A stretch of 64,000 nt of DNA from Pinibacter aurantiacus (lineage in GTDB: Bacteria; Bacteroidota; Bacteroidia; Chitinophagales; Chitinophagaceae), in the NCBI RefSeq assembly GCF_019130065.1, contig NZ_JAHSPG010000012.1, positions 124,001 to 188,000 on the forward strand, in the 5' to 3' direction. Shown piece by piece: positions 1 to 8,692 of this stretch (its first letter is position 1; every line of letters starts with the position of its first letter). The position numbers and the translations under genes were made by a program. The notes beneath the pieces are model-generated. The model was not told where the DNA came from, ran no database searches, and was given only the letters and a program-made list of their open reading frames with translations.

Positions 1-972
1 AATATCATACGGACCAACATTCATAATAAGCTTTGAAAGTATCGGACCTATTTCAATCAAAATGATCAACAAGGAAATGCACAAACTTGACCACCACACA
101 CTGCTTTCTTCCCGTGAAAGATCGGCCAGCGCTTTGTTACGTTCGAGGAAGCCGACTTTAGTTTGCAGCTCTGCTTCGTAGTTTTTCTTCTTCACATCCA
201 AACCTGCCAGCTGTGAATTGATAATGCTATCCTGGTAATGAATGCTGCTATCAAGCTGTTTTAGTTCGGGAGCAAATTGTTTTGAAGCGTTGTTATATGC
301 TTCCATCTTTAATTTCGTGAGCTTATCAATCCCACGTTTGCCAGATCCACCTGTTCCGTCAGCCTCTTGTATGTATGCCTGCTGAAGCGTGTGCAACGTA
401 TCTTCCAGCATGCCTTTGCGTGCCATCAGGCGGCTACGCTCCTGCTGCGCCTCTGTTTGTGCAGTTTGCAATTCTTTTTGTAAAAGGCTATCGTTCAGTA
501 AAATTTTGTCGTGTCTGTTTTGCGCAACTTTTACATCAATTTCTTTTTCAAAAATTTTAAGTTCCAGGGGGCGTGCAATGGTAATACCAATAAGGAGCGC
601 CAAAGCAAATCGAGGCACTGCCAGCAACAATTGCTTACGTGCCGACACGCCATACTTACGCATGGTAGACACAAGAAACCTGTCGAAATTAAAAATGATC
701 AACCCCCAAATGATGGCAAATGCAACGGTCCAGTACCAGTTGCCGAAAACACTGTATACAGCATAACCAGATGAAATGGCGGCCAGTACAAATGTTGCGA
801 GGATCACACCTCCAATGCCGGCATACTTCGTGTGTTCACTTGGATATTTTCTAAGAAGATCGGTGTATGCGCCCGAGCACCACCACAAAAAATTGCTTTC
901 CGGTTTGTCTGTTTTCTTTTGAAAATCATCGTAACCGTAAACAGATTGATGACCGTTTTGTGTCGTAGACAT
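1..972 (-). CDS. DUF4407 domain-containing membrane protein (3' part outside window)
   Basis: An open frame of 324 codons runs off the left edge without a stop; the ATG is at 972. The N-terminal pattern WWCSGA (residues 30-35) followed by KYAGIGG (49-55) and hydrophobic stretches at about 52-73, 79-97 and 115-133 is characteristic of DUF4407. A long charged, probably coiled-coil region (about 140-290) follows, then a last membrane segment near 301-318. The biochemical role of DUF4407 is unknown. It is divergent from nothing nearby and stands alone upstream of the pxp genes. Confidence 0.85.
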   Translation of the reverse strand, partial: MSTTQNGHQSVYGYDDFQKKTDKPESNFLWWCSGAYTDLLRKYPSEHTKYAGIGGVILATFVLAAISSGYAVYSVFGNWYWTVAFAIIWGLIIFNFDRFLVSTMRKYGVSARKQLLLAVPRFALALLIGITIARPLELKIFEKEIDVKVAQNRHDKILLNDSLLQKELQTAQTEAQQERSRLMARKGMLEDTLHTLQQAYIQEADGTGGSGKRGIDKLTKLKMEAYNNASKQFAPELKQLDSSIHYQDSIINSQLAGLDVKKKNYEAELQTKVGFLERNKALADLSREESSVWWSSLCISLLIILIEIGPILSKLIMNVGPYDI

Positions 973-1093
973 GCTTGTCTTTTAATAAATGAGACAGGTT
1001 GAAATAAAGTTGAAGTTGGAGCCGTAAAAGTAACGTGGAAACCCTTACGAATAGTATAAACTTGCAGCGATTTATGGGTTTTCTAAGGATTTT

Positions 1094-1840
1094 TTAACGA
1101 ATTGTATTTTTCAGAACGATCTTGTGCACCTTTAAACCTTTGTAAATATTTTTCGCGAACACCAGCGCATTTTCTCCGTCGCCGTGTATACAAATAGTAT
1201 CAGCGATAAGTGAAATTGTTTCTCCAGATATTGATCTGACAGTTTGCTTCATCACCAGCTGGAGCGCCTGCTGTAACGAAGCATCTTTATCCTCTATCAA
1301 AGCATTTTTTTCGCGGCGTGGCGTTAATGTGCCGTCAGCAAGATAAGTTCTGTCAGCAAACGCTTCGTTTACCGTTTGCAAGCTCACATTTATCCCTTCC
1401 TGAATAAGATAACTGCCGCTTAACCCAAAGAGTGCCAGTTTATTATCAACCGCTCTAACCGCTCTGGCAATGGCTTTCGCAAGCAAGGCGTCTTCCGCTG
1501 CCATGTTGTACAAAGCACCATGGGGTTTTACATGGGTAACTTTTGCCCCTTCTTCCAGCGCGATCTTTGAAAGCAAGCGCACCTGGTATAAAACCATATC
1601 ATACACTTCATCAGGTGTCATATCCATGTTCTTTCTGCCAAAATTTTCACGATCAGGAAAGCCGGGATGGGCGCCAATAGCAACCTCGTGTTTCAACGCA
1701 AGTGCAATGGTGCTTTTCATTGTATCCGTATCGCCCGCATGAAAGCCGCAGGCAATATTTGCAGAAGTTATGTAGGGCATCAACGCTTCATCATTTTCAA
1801 ACCCTTCTCCCATGTCACAATTGATATCTACACTGTGCAT
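1094..1840 (-). CDS. pxpA: 5-oxoprolinase subunit A (LamB/YcsF family)
   Basis: This 248-residue protein has the LamB/YcsF signature: VDINCDMGEGF (residues 4-14) and ACGFHAGD (about 31-38), followed by GAHPGFPDR. In the PxpABC complex, subunit A acts with B and C in the ATP-dependent opening of 5-oxoproline to glutamate in the cytoplasm, clearing a damage metabolite. Its start lies inside the end of pxpC (13-base overlap), so translation is probably coupled. The order pxpB, pxpC, pxpA is the same as in E. coli. Length is normal for the family. Confidence 0.95.
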   Translation of the reverse strand: MHSVDINCDMGEGFENDEALMPYITSANIACGFHAGDTDTMKSTIALALKHEVAIGAHPGFPDRENFGRKNMDMTPDEVYDMVLYQVRLLSKIALEEGAKVTHVKPHGALYNMAAEDALLAKAIARAVRAVDNKLALFGLSGSYLIQEGINVSLQTVNEAFADRTYLADGTLTPRREKNALIEDKDASLQQALQLVMKQTVRSISGETISLIADTICIHGDGENALVFAKNIYKGLKVHKIVLKNTIR

Positions 1841-2829
1841 TTCACATATTCGTTTATATGATCAAGGCTGGATTGCTTTTGTATTTGCAATTCTTTTTCC
1901 TGTGCTATGAATAGTTTCTCCGCGATGTCATTATCAACCAAACGGAAAACGATCCTTTCGCCTTCCCTTCTCTGCGCTAGTTTTGGAAGATGCGCACTTA
2001 TTACATTGGCAATGCGCGGATAACCACCGGTAGTTTGATGATCGGCCATTAAGATGATCATTTGTCCTTCGGGTAGTAGTTGGATCGTACCGAAGTTAAC
2101 GGGAGAAGAAATAAGTTCCGTGTTGTTGGGAATGAATAAACTCTCTCCATCCAACTGATAGCCCATTCTGTCCGATGATTGCCTTATATGAAATTCAGTA
2201 TTCAGAAATTTCGTCCTTGCTTCTTCCGGAAGCCAATTCCACTCTCTTCCCTTCACCACAAAGATCACATCGGGATTCCTGTAAGTGTTGGTAATATTGG
2301 CTCTCCATGGAAATACGTGCAGGTTATCTTTCTCGTTTAAAAAAGATTTCGCATTACATTCACTTGCTTTGAAAGGCACGATATCACCTTTTTGCAGCTT
2401 CCTGCCGCCAAATCCACCGGCACCTACTTTAAGATGCGTGCTGTTGCTTCCCAGCCATTTTTCCGATTGAAAACCACCTTTCACTGCGAGATAAACTCTT
2501 GCGCCTTTTTGCCAGTGAGGGAATTGCATTAAGGTATTTTTTCTAACAATGAGGGGTTGCCATGCGGGAATATTTTCATTGTCTACGGTGGCCGAAAAAT
2601 CACCGCCTGCCAATGCGATCAAAGCGTTTTCCTCAAACAGTAACTGGGGGCCGGGAAAATGCATTTCCAGTAAGGGTTCGCATCCGTTATTGCCTGTAAG
2701 ATAATTTGCAAGCCGGGCTGCGTAAGTGTCCATTGCGCCGCCGGTGCTGATTCCTATACTTCCATATCCAATCCTTCCCATGTCCTGAATCGTATCGAGA
2801 ATACCGGCTTTAATAATGTTGATTGACAT
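1828..2829 (-). CDS. pxpC: 5-oxoprolinase subunit C (biotin-dependent carboxyltransferase-like family)
   Basis: A 333-residue protein beginning with INIIKAGILDTIQDMGR and then GISTGGAMD, the hallmark of the PxpC/KipA family (related to the urea amidolyase carboxyltransferase domain). QTTGGYPRIANV near the C-terminus is also conserved. With PxpB it should supply the 5-oxoproline phosphorylation/hydrolysis activity. The ATG at 2829 fits the family N-terminus exactly. The 176 bases to pxpB hold no gene that I can see. Confidence 0.94.
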   Translation of the reverse strand: MSINIIKAGILDTIQDMGRIGYGSIGISTGGAMDTYAARLANYLTGNNGCEPLLEMHFPGPQLLFEENALIALAGGDFSATVDNENIPAWQPLIVRKNTLMQFPHWQKGARVYLAVKGGFQSEKWLGSNSTHLKVGAGGFGGRKLQKGDIVPFKASECNAKSFLNEKDNLHVFPWRANITNTYRNPDVIFVVKGREWNWLPEEARTKFLNTEFHIRQSSDRMGYQLDGESLFIPNNTELISSPVNFGTIQLLPEGQMIILMADHQTTGGYPRIANVISAHLPKLAQRREGERIVFRLVDNDIAEKLFIAQEKELQIQKQSSLDHINEYVKCTV

Positions 2830-3005
2830 TAATTGTTTTTTACCTTAATTGAATAAGATCAACTATTGATTGTTTAAAAAAATAAAATTCCTATGCCATG
2901 GATAAGGTAAAATTTTCTACACCAGTCGTGTATTTCAAAGGCCGTCCGGATGAATCCGTTCGGAAGGGATGGGATTAAAAAATCTTTAACGAAAATGTTA
3001 AAAGT

Positions 3006-3716
3006 TCAATGGGTAAGTTTCTCGAATTCTTCCTCTTTAATTGAAATGAACTGCACATAGTCGCCCGGTTTCAGCAAGGAAGGATTCTGTTTGGTCCGAT
3101 CAAATATTTTCAACGGAGTACGTCCGATAATGTTCCAGCCTGCGGGTGACGCAAAAGGATAGATGCCCGTTTGCGCCCCTGCAATACCTACACTTCCTGC
3201 ACTCACAAACTGTCTCGGTCTTTGCTTCCGTGGATACACAAGCTTCTCATCAATATGTGCCATATACGGAAAGCCCGCCATGAACCCGATCATGTACACA
3301 CGATATATCTGCGATGTATGCAGTGCTATAATTTTTTCTTCTGAAATTCCTTTTGCGGAAGCTAACTCTTCGATGTCGTAAGCATATTGTTTTGCGTAGC
3401 AAACAGGAATAATAATTACTTTTTGCTCAACGCCATTGCCGGCTACAGATTCCCTGAAAGCATCCAGCAGCAAGAGTTCCATTTTTTTAAAGGCCACTTC
3501 ATTTTCTTCTTCTTCCCTTAGCTTCGAAATATTAAAGTACACCACCAGGCTGTTGTAACCAATCACTACATCCTTTACAAATGCAAATTGTTTTTGCAAA
3601 AACCATTTATGCATGGCAATAAGTTTTTCGCTTATTGCTATTTCAATGGTGTTCGACAATTCTATTACAATCGCATTGTCGCCGAGTGCAAATATTTGAG
3701 GCACCGCGTGGCTCAT
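3006..3716 (-). CDS. pxpB: 5-oxoprolinase subunit B (KipI family)
   Basis: The 236-residue frame carries the PxpB/KipI motifs: VVGYN-like VIGYNSLVVYF, the YRVYMIGFMAGFPYM segment, and SPAGWNIIGRTPLKIFD near the C-terminus. The frame is open a little further upstream (to 3734), but the ATG at 3716 (MSHAVPQIF) fits better, because the family starts just before the FALGDNAIVIEL strand. First gene of the pxpB-pxpC-pxpA set on the minus strand. In Bacillus the homologue KipI inhibits a kinase; beside pxpA and pxpC the oxoprolinase role is far more likely. Confidence 0.93.
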   Translation of the reverse strand: MSHAVPQIFALGDNAIVIELSNTIEIAISEKLIAMHKWFLQKQFAFVKDVVIGYNSLVVYFNISKLREEEENEVAFKKMELLLLDAFRESVAGNGVEQKVIIIPVCYAKQYAYDIEELASAKGISEEKIIALHTSQIYRVYMIGFMAGFPYMAHIDEKLVYPRKQRPRQFVSAGSVGIAGAQTGIYPFASPAGWNIIGRTPLKIFDRTKQNPSLLKPGDYVQFISIKEEEFEKLTH

Positions 3717-3822
3717 AAATTTTAAGCATAACAATATAACGAATTGTTTGAGATTTAGAAAAAGAAAATCTGAGAAATATCACGGAAACAGTTATGCGAA
3801 CTGAAAATTGTCATTGACACAC

Positions 3823-3836
3823 TTGAGCCAAATCAA
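3823..3836 (+). promoter_or_regulatory. FNR/CRP-type operator upstream of the cytochrome c peroxidase gene
   Basis: The sequence TTGAGCCAAATCAA differs at one base from the FNR box TTGAT-N4-ATCAA. A -7-like TACCATTG lies at 3859-3866 (one mismatch to TAnnTTTG). With a start point near 3870 the box centre would fall about 41 bases upstream, the class II activator position. Di-heme peroxidases are often under FNR-family control in other bacteria. Site and role are inferred from sequence only. Confidence 0.5.
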
Positions 3837-3883
3837 GATCCTTATTTTTTACCGGCCTTACCATTGCACCCTAAATTTTATCT

Positions 3884-4957
3884 ATGAAAAGTTTATTAAC
3901 CTTGCTTCTCCCGCTACCTTTATTGATTGTGGGATGCAACAACAATTCTCCACAAAGCCCGCAAAGTGCCAGTGCTCAAGTTACAGACAGCCTTCAGTCA
4001 AAAGCACAGGGGCTTTTCAAGCTATTACCTAATGTAGATTCTGCGGCTCTCTCGCCAGAGAAAATAGAATTGGGAAAAACCCTGTACTATGACACGCGCC
4101 TTTCATTTACGGGAAACAATAGCTGCAACTCCTGCCACAACATTTCAACCTATGGTGTAGACAATTTACCCGTTTCACCGGGAGATAAAGGAGAAAATGG
4201 GGTACGGAACTCTCCTACCGTATTTAATGCCGCCCTGCATGCTATGCAGTTTTGGGATGGCCGTGCAAAAACCATCGAACAACAGGCTGGCATGCCTATT
4301 TTAAACCCGGCTGAAATGAACATTCCTAACCAAAAGTTCCTCATCGACCGTCTCAATAAAATTGAGTATTACCAAAAGGAATTCGCCAAAGCGTTTCCAA
4401 ACGACAAATCTCCGTTGACATACGACAACATCCAAAACGCAATAGGAAGTTTTGAGCGCACGCTTATTACACCTTCAAAATTTGATGCATACCTTGTTGG
4501 AGATTCAAAAGCGCTGGATGAAAATGAAAAGAAAGGGCTTGGCGTTTTTATAAAGGCAGGTTGCACAGCTTGTCACTCTGGCCAAAATCTTGGTGGAGAA
4601 ATGTTGCAAAAATTTGGTTTAAACGCAGATTATTGGACCCAAACCAAAAGCAAAAAAGTTGATAGTGGCCTTTATAGCATTACTAAGAAAGAGTCAGATA
4701 AATTTATATTTAAGGTCCCTTCCTTAAGAAACATTGAGAAGACAGCCCCTTACTTTCACGATGGAAGTGTTAGTGATTTAAAAGACGCCATCAAAATTAT
4801 GGCTACTCTGCAAACAAACACTTCTCTTACCGATGACGATATTAAGAATGTGGAGGCATTTTTAAAAACCCTTACCTCCTCCATCCCTGATAGCGCAAAA
4901 GAAGCCCCCAAGGTACTGGCGGAAAATTCAATCCTTTTAAAAGATCGAAAAAAATAA
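3884..4957 (+). CDS. di-heme cytochrome c peroxidase, lipoprotein
   Basis: A 357-residue CcpA/MauG-type protein. The N-terminus is a lipoprotein signal (LLPLPLLIVGC, lipid Cys at 18), so it should sit on the periplasmic side of a membrane. Two c-heme sites are visible: C81-x-x-C84-H85 (CNSCH) and C227-x-x-C230-H231 (CTACH). PSLRNIEKTAPYFHDG near residue 285 is typical of the family. It probably reduces H2O2 to water using cytochrome electrons. It is a single gene with an FNR-like box 48 bases before the ATG. A MauG-like oxidase role cannot be excluded. Confidence 0.93.
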   Translation: MKSLLTLLLPLPLLIVGCNNNSPQSPQSASAQVTDSLQSKAQGLFKLLPNVDSAALSPEKIELGKTLYYDTRLSFTGNNSCNSCHNISTYGVDNLPVSPGDKGENGVRNSPTVFNAALHAMQFWDGRAKTIEQQAGMPILNPAEMNIPNQKFLIDRLNKIEYYQKEFAKAFPNDKSPLTYDNIQNAIGSFERTLITPSKFDAYLVGDSKALDENEKKGLGVFIKAGCTACHSGQNLGGEMLQKFGLNADYWTQTKSKKVDSGLYSITKKESDKFIFKVPSLRNIEKTAPYFHDGSVSDLKDAIKIMATLQTNTSLTDDDIKNVEAFLKTLTSSIPDSAKEAPKVLAENSILLKDRKK

Positions 4958-5072
4958 ACAGTTAAATGCGATTCCCCCAAGCCGTTCATTTCAGAACGGC
5001 TTGCCCTATTTTTTGGGGTAAACTAAATTTTAACATGATTATTTTTTGGAATTTATGCAATTAGCAAGATAC

Positions 5073-5104
5073 TTGCATCGTTTTCTACAACAATCGTACA
5101 TTTA
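5073..5104 (+). promoter_or_regulatory. candidate Bacteroidota promoter for the TonB-type gene
   Basis: TTG at 5073-5075 and TACATTTA at 5097-5104 are separated by 21 bases, close to the Bacteroidota pattern TTG-N19/21-TAnnTTTG (last base differs). The ATG at 5123 follows 18 bases later. Confidence 0.4.
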
Positions 5105-5122
5105 CGAAAGCATTTGCTTACT

Positions 5123-6001
5123 ATGATGACTGAAAATTTTGAACAGCAGAAGAATATTAAAGCCGGAAGCTATACCGCGCTGGTGATAGCATTACTATTA
5201 ATCGCATTTATTACGATAAAATGGACATTGCCTGTAACGGCCCCGCCTGTTAGCGAGGACGGTATCGAGGTGAACCTCGGTAATAGCGATACCGGTTTCG
5301 GAGACGATCAGCCGATGTCACCGGAATCTCCCGCACCTGCTGAAAAAACCAGTTATACACCACCGAAGGCAAGCGTAGCTGAAGAGGCCGTGAAAGAGGT
5401 GGAAACAGATGACAAGGCGGACGAGGACGCACCGGTTATAAAAAAACCGGTTGTTGCAAAACCGGAAGCTAAAAAAATCCCCGAAAAAGAAGCTGCTCCT
5501 AAAGCAATAGCTAAACCGACCACTCCTGTTCCAAATCCCACTCCTGCACCTCCAAAACCAAAAGCAGTGATGCATGGCGCAACCGGTACCGGCAAAGGTG
5601 GGAATGAGGCGGACGACTATAAAAAAGGCGGAAATCAAGGTATTGCAGGTGGAACCGGCGACCAGGGCAAGCCCGGCGGAAACCCAAATTCCGACAGCTA
5701 TACCGGCAATGGTGGTCACGGCACGTCAGGAGTTAGCATCACGAAAGGCCTTGAAGGCAGACGCATTACCAAATGGCCGTCTTTTGAAGATGACTTTAAC
5801 GAAAATGCGAAAGTTGCTGTTAACATTCGTGTTGATGCCAGCGGGGCTATTACCTCTGCAGTTTATGAACCCAAAGGGTCAACGACCGCCAATGCAACTT
5901 TGAAGGCCATCGCCATAAGGAAAGCTTTGCAAATGAAATTGAGCTCCGGTGATGACGAACAGATCGGCACCATCATTTTCAATTTCAAGCTCAAGAATTA
6001 A
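5123..6001 (+). CDS. energy transducer TonB-like protein
   Basis: A single membrane anchor at about residues 16-38 is followed by an acidic, Pro/Lys/Ala-rich periplasmic linker (about 45-150), a Gly/Asn-rich stretch (about 155-205), and a C-terminal TonB-like fold ending in IIFNFKLKN. It probably couples ExbB/ExbD proton-motive energy to outer-membrane receptors. No exbB or exbD gene is adjacent. The frame opens at a TTG (5114), but the ATG at 5123, or the next codon, fits better. The Gly-rich insert is unusual but seen in Bacteroidota TonB proteins. Confidence 0.85.
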   Translation: MMTENFEQQKNIKAGSYTALVIALLLIAFITIKWTLPVTAPPVSEDGIEVNLGNSDTGFGDDQPMSPESPAPAEKTSYTPPKASVAEEAVKEVETDDKADEDAPVIKKPVVAKPEAKKIPEKEAAPKAIAKPTTPVPNPTPAPPKPKAVMHGATGTGKGGNEADDYKKGGNQGIAGGTGDQGKPGGNPNSDSYTGNGGHGTSGVSITKGLEGRRITKWPSFEDDFNENAKVAVNIRVDASGAITSAVYEPKGSTTANATLKAIAIRKALQMKLSSGDDEQIGTIIFNFKLKN

Positions 6002-6091
6002 TATCAGACATTTCCTTTTTTTATATATTATCGTATATTGAAAGGTATTTTAGAAAAAATACATCCGGTTCACCTTAAAAACTCATTGCGG

Positions 6092-6298
6092 ATGAAGAAC
6101 GTTTCACGATATAAATGGCCACTGATCATTGTGACCTTTAGCATTGTCGCCTTTATTGCCGGCGTCTTTTTACGGCTATTTCACAACCCTTATTCCGATC
6201 TCGCCCTGCTCTTAGCCATGTTTCTTATTTCAACTTCTCTCGCCTGGTCCTCGTTTATCTTACTCAAAAGTTTGAAAAAACATCCGACCACTTTATAA
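6092..6298 (+). CDS. small two-helix membrane protein, function unknown
   Basis: A 68-residue frame starting at the ATG at 6092 has hydrophobic helices at about 9-29 and 36-58 separated by a short HNPYSD turn, and ends with a basic tail. The frame stays open to a TTG at 6038 but the extension looks non-helical and weak. It lies between the tonB-type gene and folC on the same strand. The FLRLFHNP turn loosely recalls GldL-type two-helix proteins, but this is too weak for a name. Confidence 0.55.
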   Translation: MKNVSRYKWPLIIVTFSIVAFIAGVFLRLFHNPYSDLALLLAMFLISTSLAWSSFILLKSLKKHPTTL

Positions 6299-6438
6299 GT
6301 TCAGCTTTCCTTTGGTTGCCTCCAATATCCTTCCGGTAAAACGATAATCCTCTTCTTCAATCCAATCATCCTGTTCCGTTTCATTTTACGTTTGCTCAAC
6401 TACTTGATAGTTAAGTAATGATTTATCTTTACAGCACT

Positions 6439-7731
6439 ATGGACTATCAACAAACGATCGATTACCTGTTTCACAGGTTGCCTATTTTTAGCCGCATTGG
6501 TGCAGCTGCTTATAAGAAGGACCTCGACAACACATTACAACTTTGCGAAATACTTGACAACCCCCATAAAAAGTTCAAGACGGTACATATTGCCGGCACA
6601 AACGGCAAGGGTTCAACCAGTCATATGCTTGCCGCCATTTTTCAAACTGCGGGGTATAAAACTGGTTTGTACACCTCTCCACACCTCAAAGATTTCAGAG
6701 AAAGAATTAAAATAAATGGCAATATGATTTCGGAGCAATTTGTGGTGGATTTTACCAAAAAGATCCAGCCCCATATCGACGAGATCGAACCCTCTTTTTT
6801 TGAGATTACCGTGGCCATGGCCTTCGACTATTTTGCGAAGGAAGAGGTCGACATCGCGATCGTGGAAGTCGGTCTCGGGGGCAGACTCGATAGCACCAAC
6901 GTCATTACGCCGGAAGTGTCGGTTATTACCAATATTGGCATGGACCACATGAACATTCTCGGGGACAGTTTGGAGAAGATCGCGTTCGAGAAAGCGGGTA
7001 TTATGAAGCCAGAAATTCCGGTGGTGGTGGGTGAAATTCTACCCGAGACAAAACCCGTTTTTGAGGAGGTTTCTTCGGCCCGGAAAACACCTATGATCAT
7101 CGCACCCGAGAAAAGAAGATCGATCGATTGGAAATACAATCACCATCTTTTAACAGTGGAAGTTTCAACTTTGCATACCGACGAAATGAATTTTTATGAG
7201 CTGGATCTTCCCGGAATTTATCAAACGAAAAACCTGGTAACAGTTCTTGAAGCAGTTCATCAGCTCCAGCAAAAGGGTTGGAAAATTTCACATGAAAATA
7301 TTTTACATGGGTTAAAAAATGTGAAAAAGCTAACCGGATTGTTTGGTCGTTGGCAAATCATTCACCAAAATCCGTCCGTGATTTTGGATGTCGGTCACAA
7401 CGAAGATGGCATCAAAGCGATTGTTTCTCAACTTGAGGTAACTACTTACCACCGTCTGCACATTGTATTTGGAATGGTAAAAGACAAGGATATTACCACG
7501 GTTTTAAAGCTTCTTCCCAAACACGCAATTTACTATTTTACCCAGGCCCCAATACCCCGCGCCCTCGATGCCGGGACGCTAAAAGAAGAAGCCGCCAAAT
7601 TTGACTTGTTTGGAAAATCATTCCCTACTGTCAACGAGGCAGTTAAGGATGCAATAGCCAGTTCAGAAAAAGACGATCTGGTTTTGGTATGTGGAAGCGT
7701 TTTTATAGTTGGCGAGGTGCAATTGAGCTGA
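6439..7731 (+). CDS. folC: bifunctional folylpolyglutamate synthase / dihydrofolate synthase
   Basis: A 430-residue Mur-ligase-type enzyme. The nucleotide loop GTNGKGSTSH is at about residues 53-62, followed by TSPHLKDFRERI, EVGLGGRLDSTNV (conserved folate site) and ITNIGMDHMNILG. The C-terminal domain has DVGHNEDGI. It adds glutamate to dihydropteroate and folates in the cytoplasm. The frame opens seven codons earlier (6418), but MDYQQTIDYLFHRLP is the usual family start. TATCTTTA at 6424-6431 could be its -7 element. Confidence 0.95.
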   Translation: MDYQQTIDYLFHRLPIFSRIGAAAYKKDLDNTLQLCEILDNPHKKFKTVHIAGTNGKGSTSHMLAAIFQTAGYKTGLYTSPHLKDFRERIKINGNMISEQFVVDFTKKIQPHIDEIEPSFFEITVAMAFDYFAKEEVDIAIVEVGLGGRLDSTNVITPEVSVITNIGMDHMNILGDSLEKIAFEKAGIMKPEIPVVVGEILPETKPVFEEVSSARKTPMIIAPEKRRSIDWKYNHHLLTVEVSTLHTDEMNFYELDLPGIYQTKNLVTVLEAVHQLQQKGWKISHENILHGLKNVKKLTGLFGRWQIIHQNPSVILDVGHNEDGIKAIVSQLEVTTYHRLHIVFGMVKDKDITTVLKLLPKHAIYYFTQAPIPRALDAGTLKEEAAKFDLFGKSFPTVNEAVKDAIASSEKDDLVLVCGSVFIVGEVQLS

Positions 7732-7773
7732 TGAAAATCCATTCTTGAAATGTAGGCTCGTGGTTGCAAAAAA

Positions 7774-7812
7774 ATGTTTGGAACCAAACATTATATATTT
7801 ACAAATATATAA
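7774..7812. promoter_or_regulatory. two abutting perfect dyads upstream of a candidate small RNA
   Basis: ATGTTTGG-AA-CCAAACAT (7774-7791) is a perfect inverted repeat with 8-base arms. It is directly followed by a second one, TTATATATTT-AC-AAATATATAA (7791-7812), with 10-base arms. The second holds TATATTTA, close to a -7 element. The arrangement suggests an operator/promoter. An incomplete folC terminator is an alternative. Confidence 0.4.
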
Positions 7813-7814
7813 AA

Positions 7815-7960
7815 TAGAAATTCAAGACATCTACCAGGCAATTTGAAACTTCATTTACGGATTCTTTCTGATAGCTCAGTGAAGCCGTGCCTAAAACAAA
7901 GAAAGTAATTAAGCATAAAAATAAAGTAAAATACCCATCATCTCCGATGGGTATTTTTTA
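7815..7960 (+). ncRNA. candidate small RNA ending in an intrinsic terminator
   Basis: No protein frame is visible here. A hairpin can form near 7857-7896, with ACGG pairing CCGT, CTT pairing AAG, and CTGA pairing TCAG around a TAGC loop. The region closes with a strong terminator at 7929-7956. With the dyads just upstream it has the outline of a free-standing transcript of about 145 bases. No known RNA family is recognised; part resembles a tRNA D-arm but the T-arm is absent. Confidence 0.3.
7929..7960 (+). terminator. intrinsic terminator
   Basis: An 11-base perfect stem (AAATACCCATC with GATGGGTATTT) encloses a six-base loop and runs into TTTT. It lies about 200 bases after folC, so it ends either a long folC trailer or the candidate RNA. 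Confidence 0.8.
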
Positions 7961-8692
7961 TTTAACCATCCTCAAACAAGCCTCTATTTCCTCATATCCT
8001 GATTCCATCCAACCAGCCACTTTTTCGCAGCCAGTTCCGACATAAACCAAGACTAATTTTTTGATAACTCTGAGCCTAGTATGAATCGACATTTCTGACA
8101 TTATTGCCACCGCAAAAAACATCACAAATTAAGATCGCGAATTCGAGGCAAAATTTTCTCCAACATTTTTTACTAAAATTTAATTTTAGTAAAGACTGAT
8201 TTTTCAAAAATCCACCTTACAGGCGTTTAAAGACGCTCTCCATTTTTCTGATGATTTTCTCCATCAATTTTCTAATTCGCCAAAATTTCAAAAATTCACT
8301 TTTTTTAAATTAAAATTATTTCACATCTATGTATTTAATAGAATTATTTTTTATTAAAACAATATAATTAATTATAAATGAGATAAATAATAATGCAAAT
8401 TTAAATAGTTAATATGCATTAATTTTCTGCTGAAAAATGCCACTGTGAATTCACTTTTACACCTCAATATTTTATCTAATTAAATTTTCGTTTACTAAAA
8501 TTATCAATTGAATTCTAGCTGTTTAATTTATAATTTATAATACTAATAAAATTATCAATGATCTGTTTACAATAAAATGCAACAGATAACTTCAACTCTA
8601 AGTTATTTAGTAGTCAATTTTGCCGACCGATTTTTATTTTTTCAGCGATGTGCAAGAACTTCCCTATTTTGCTGAATAAATAATCGATTAAA
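7961..8692. other. AT-rich non-coding stretch
   Basis: About 730 bases without a credible gene on either strand, much richer in A and T than its neighbours. It contains a perfect dyad at 8169-8193 (TTTACTAAAATT, one base, then its reverse complement) and many homopolymer runs. No transposase remnant or coding trace was recognised. Confidence 0.6.

Noticed and set aside
5318-5719. Long minus-strand frames opposite the TonB-type gene
   Set aside because: They mirror the low-complexity Pro/Lys/Gly coding sequence on the plus strand and have no family likeness.
7870-7900. tRNA-like D-arm sequence (GATAGCTCAG)
   Set aside because: No T-arm, anticodon stem or acceptor pairing could be found around it.
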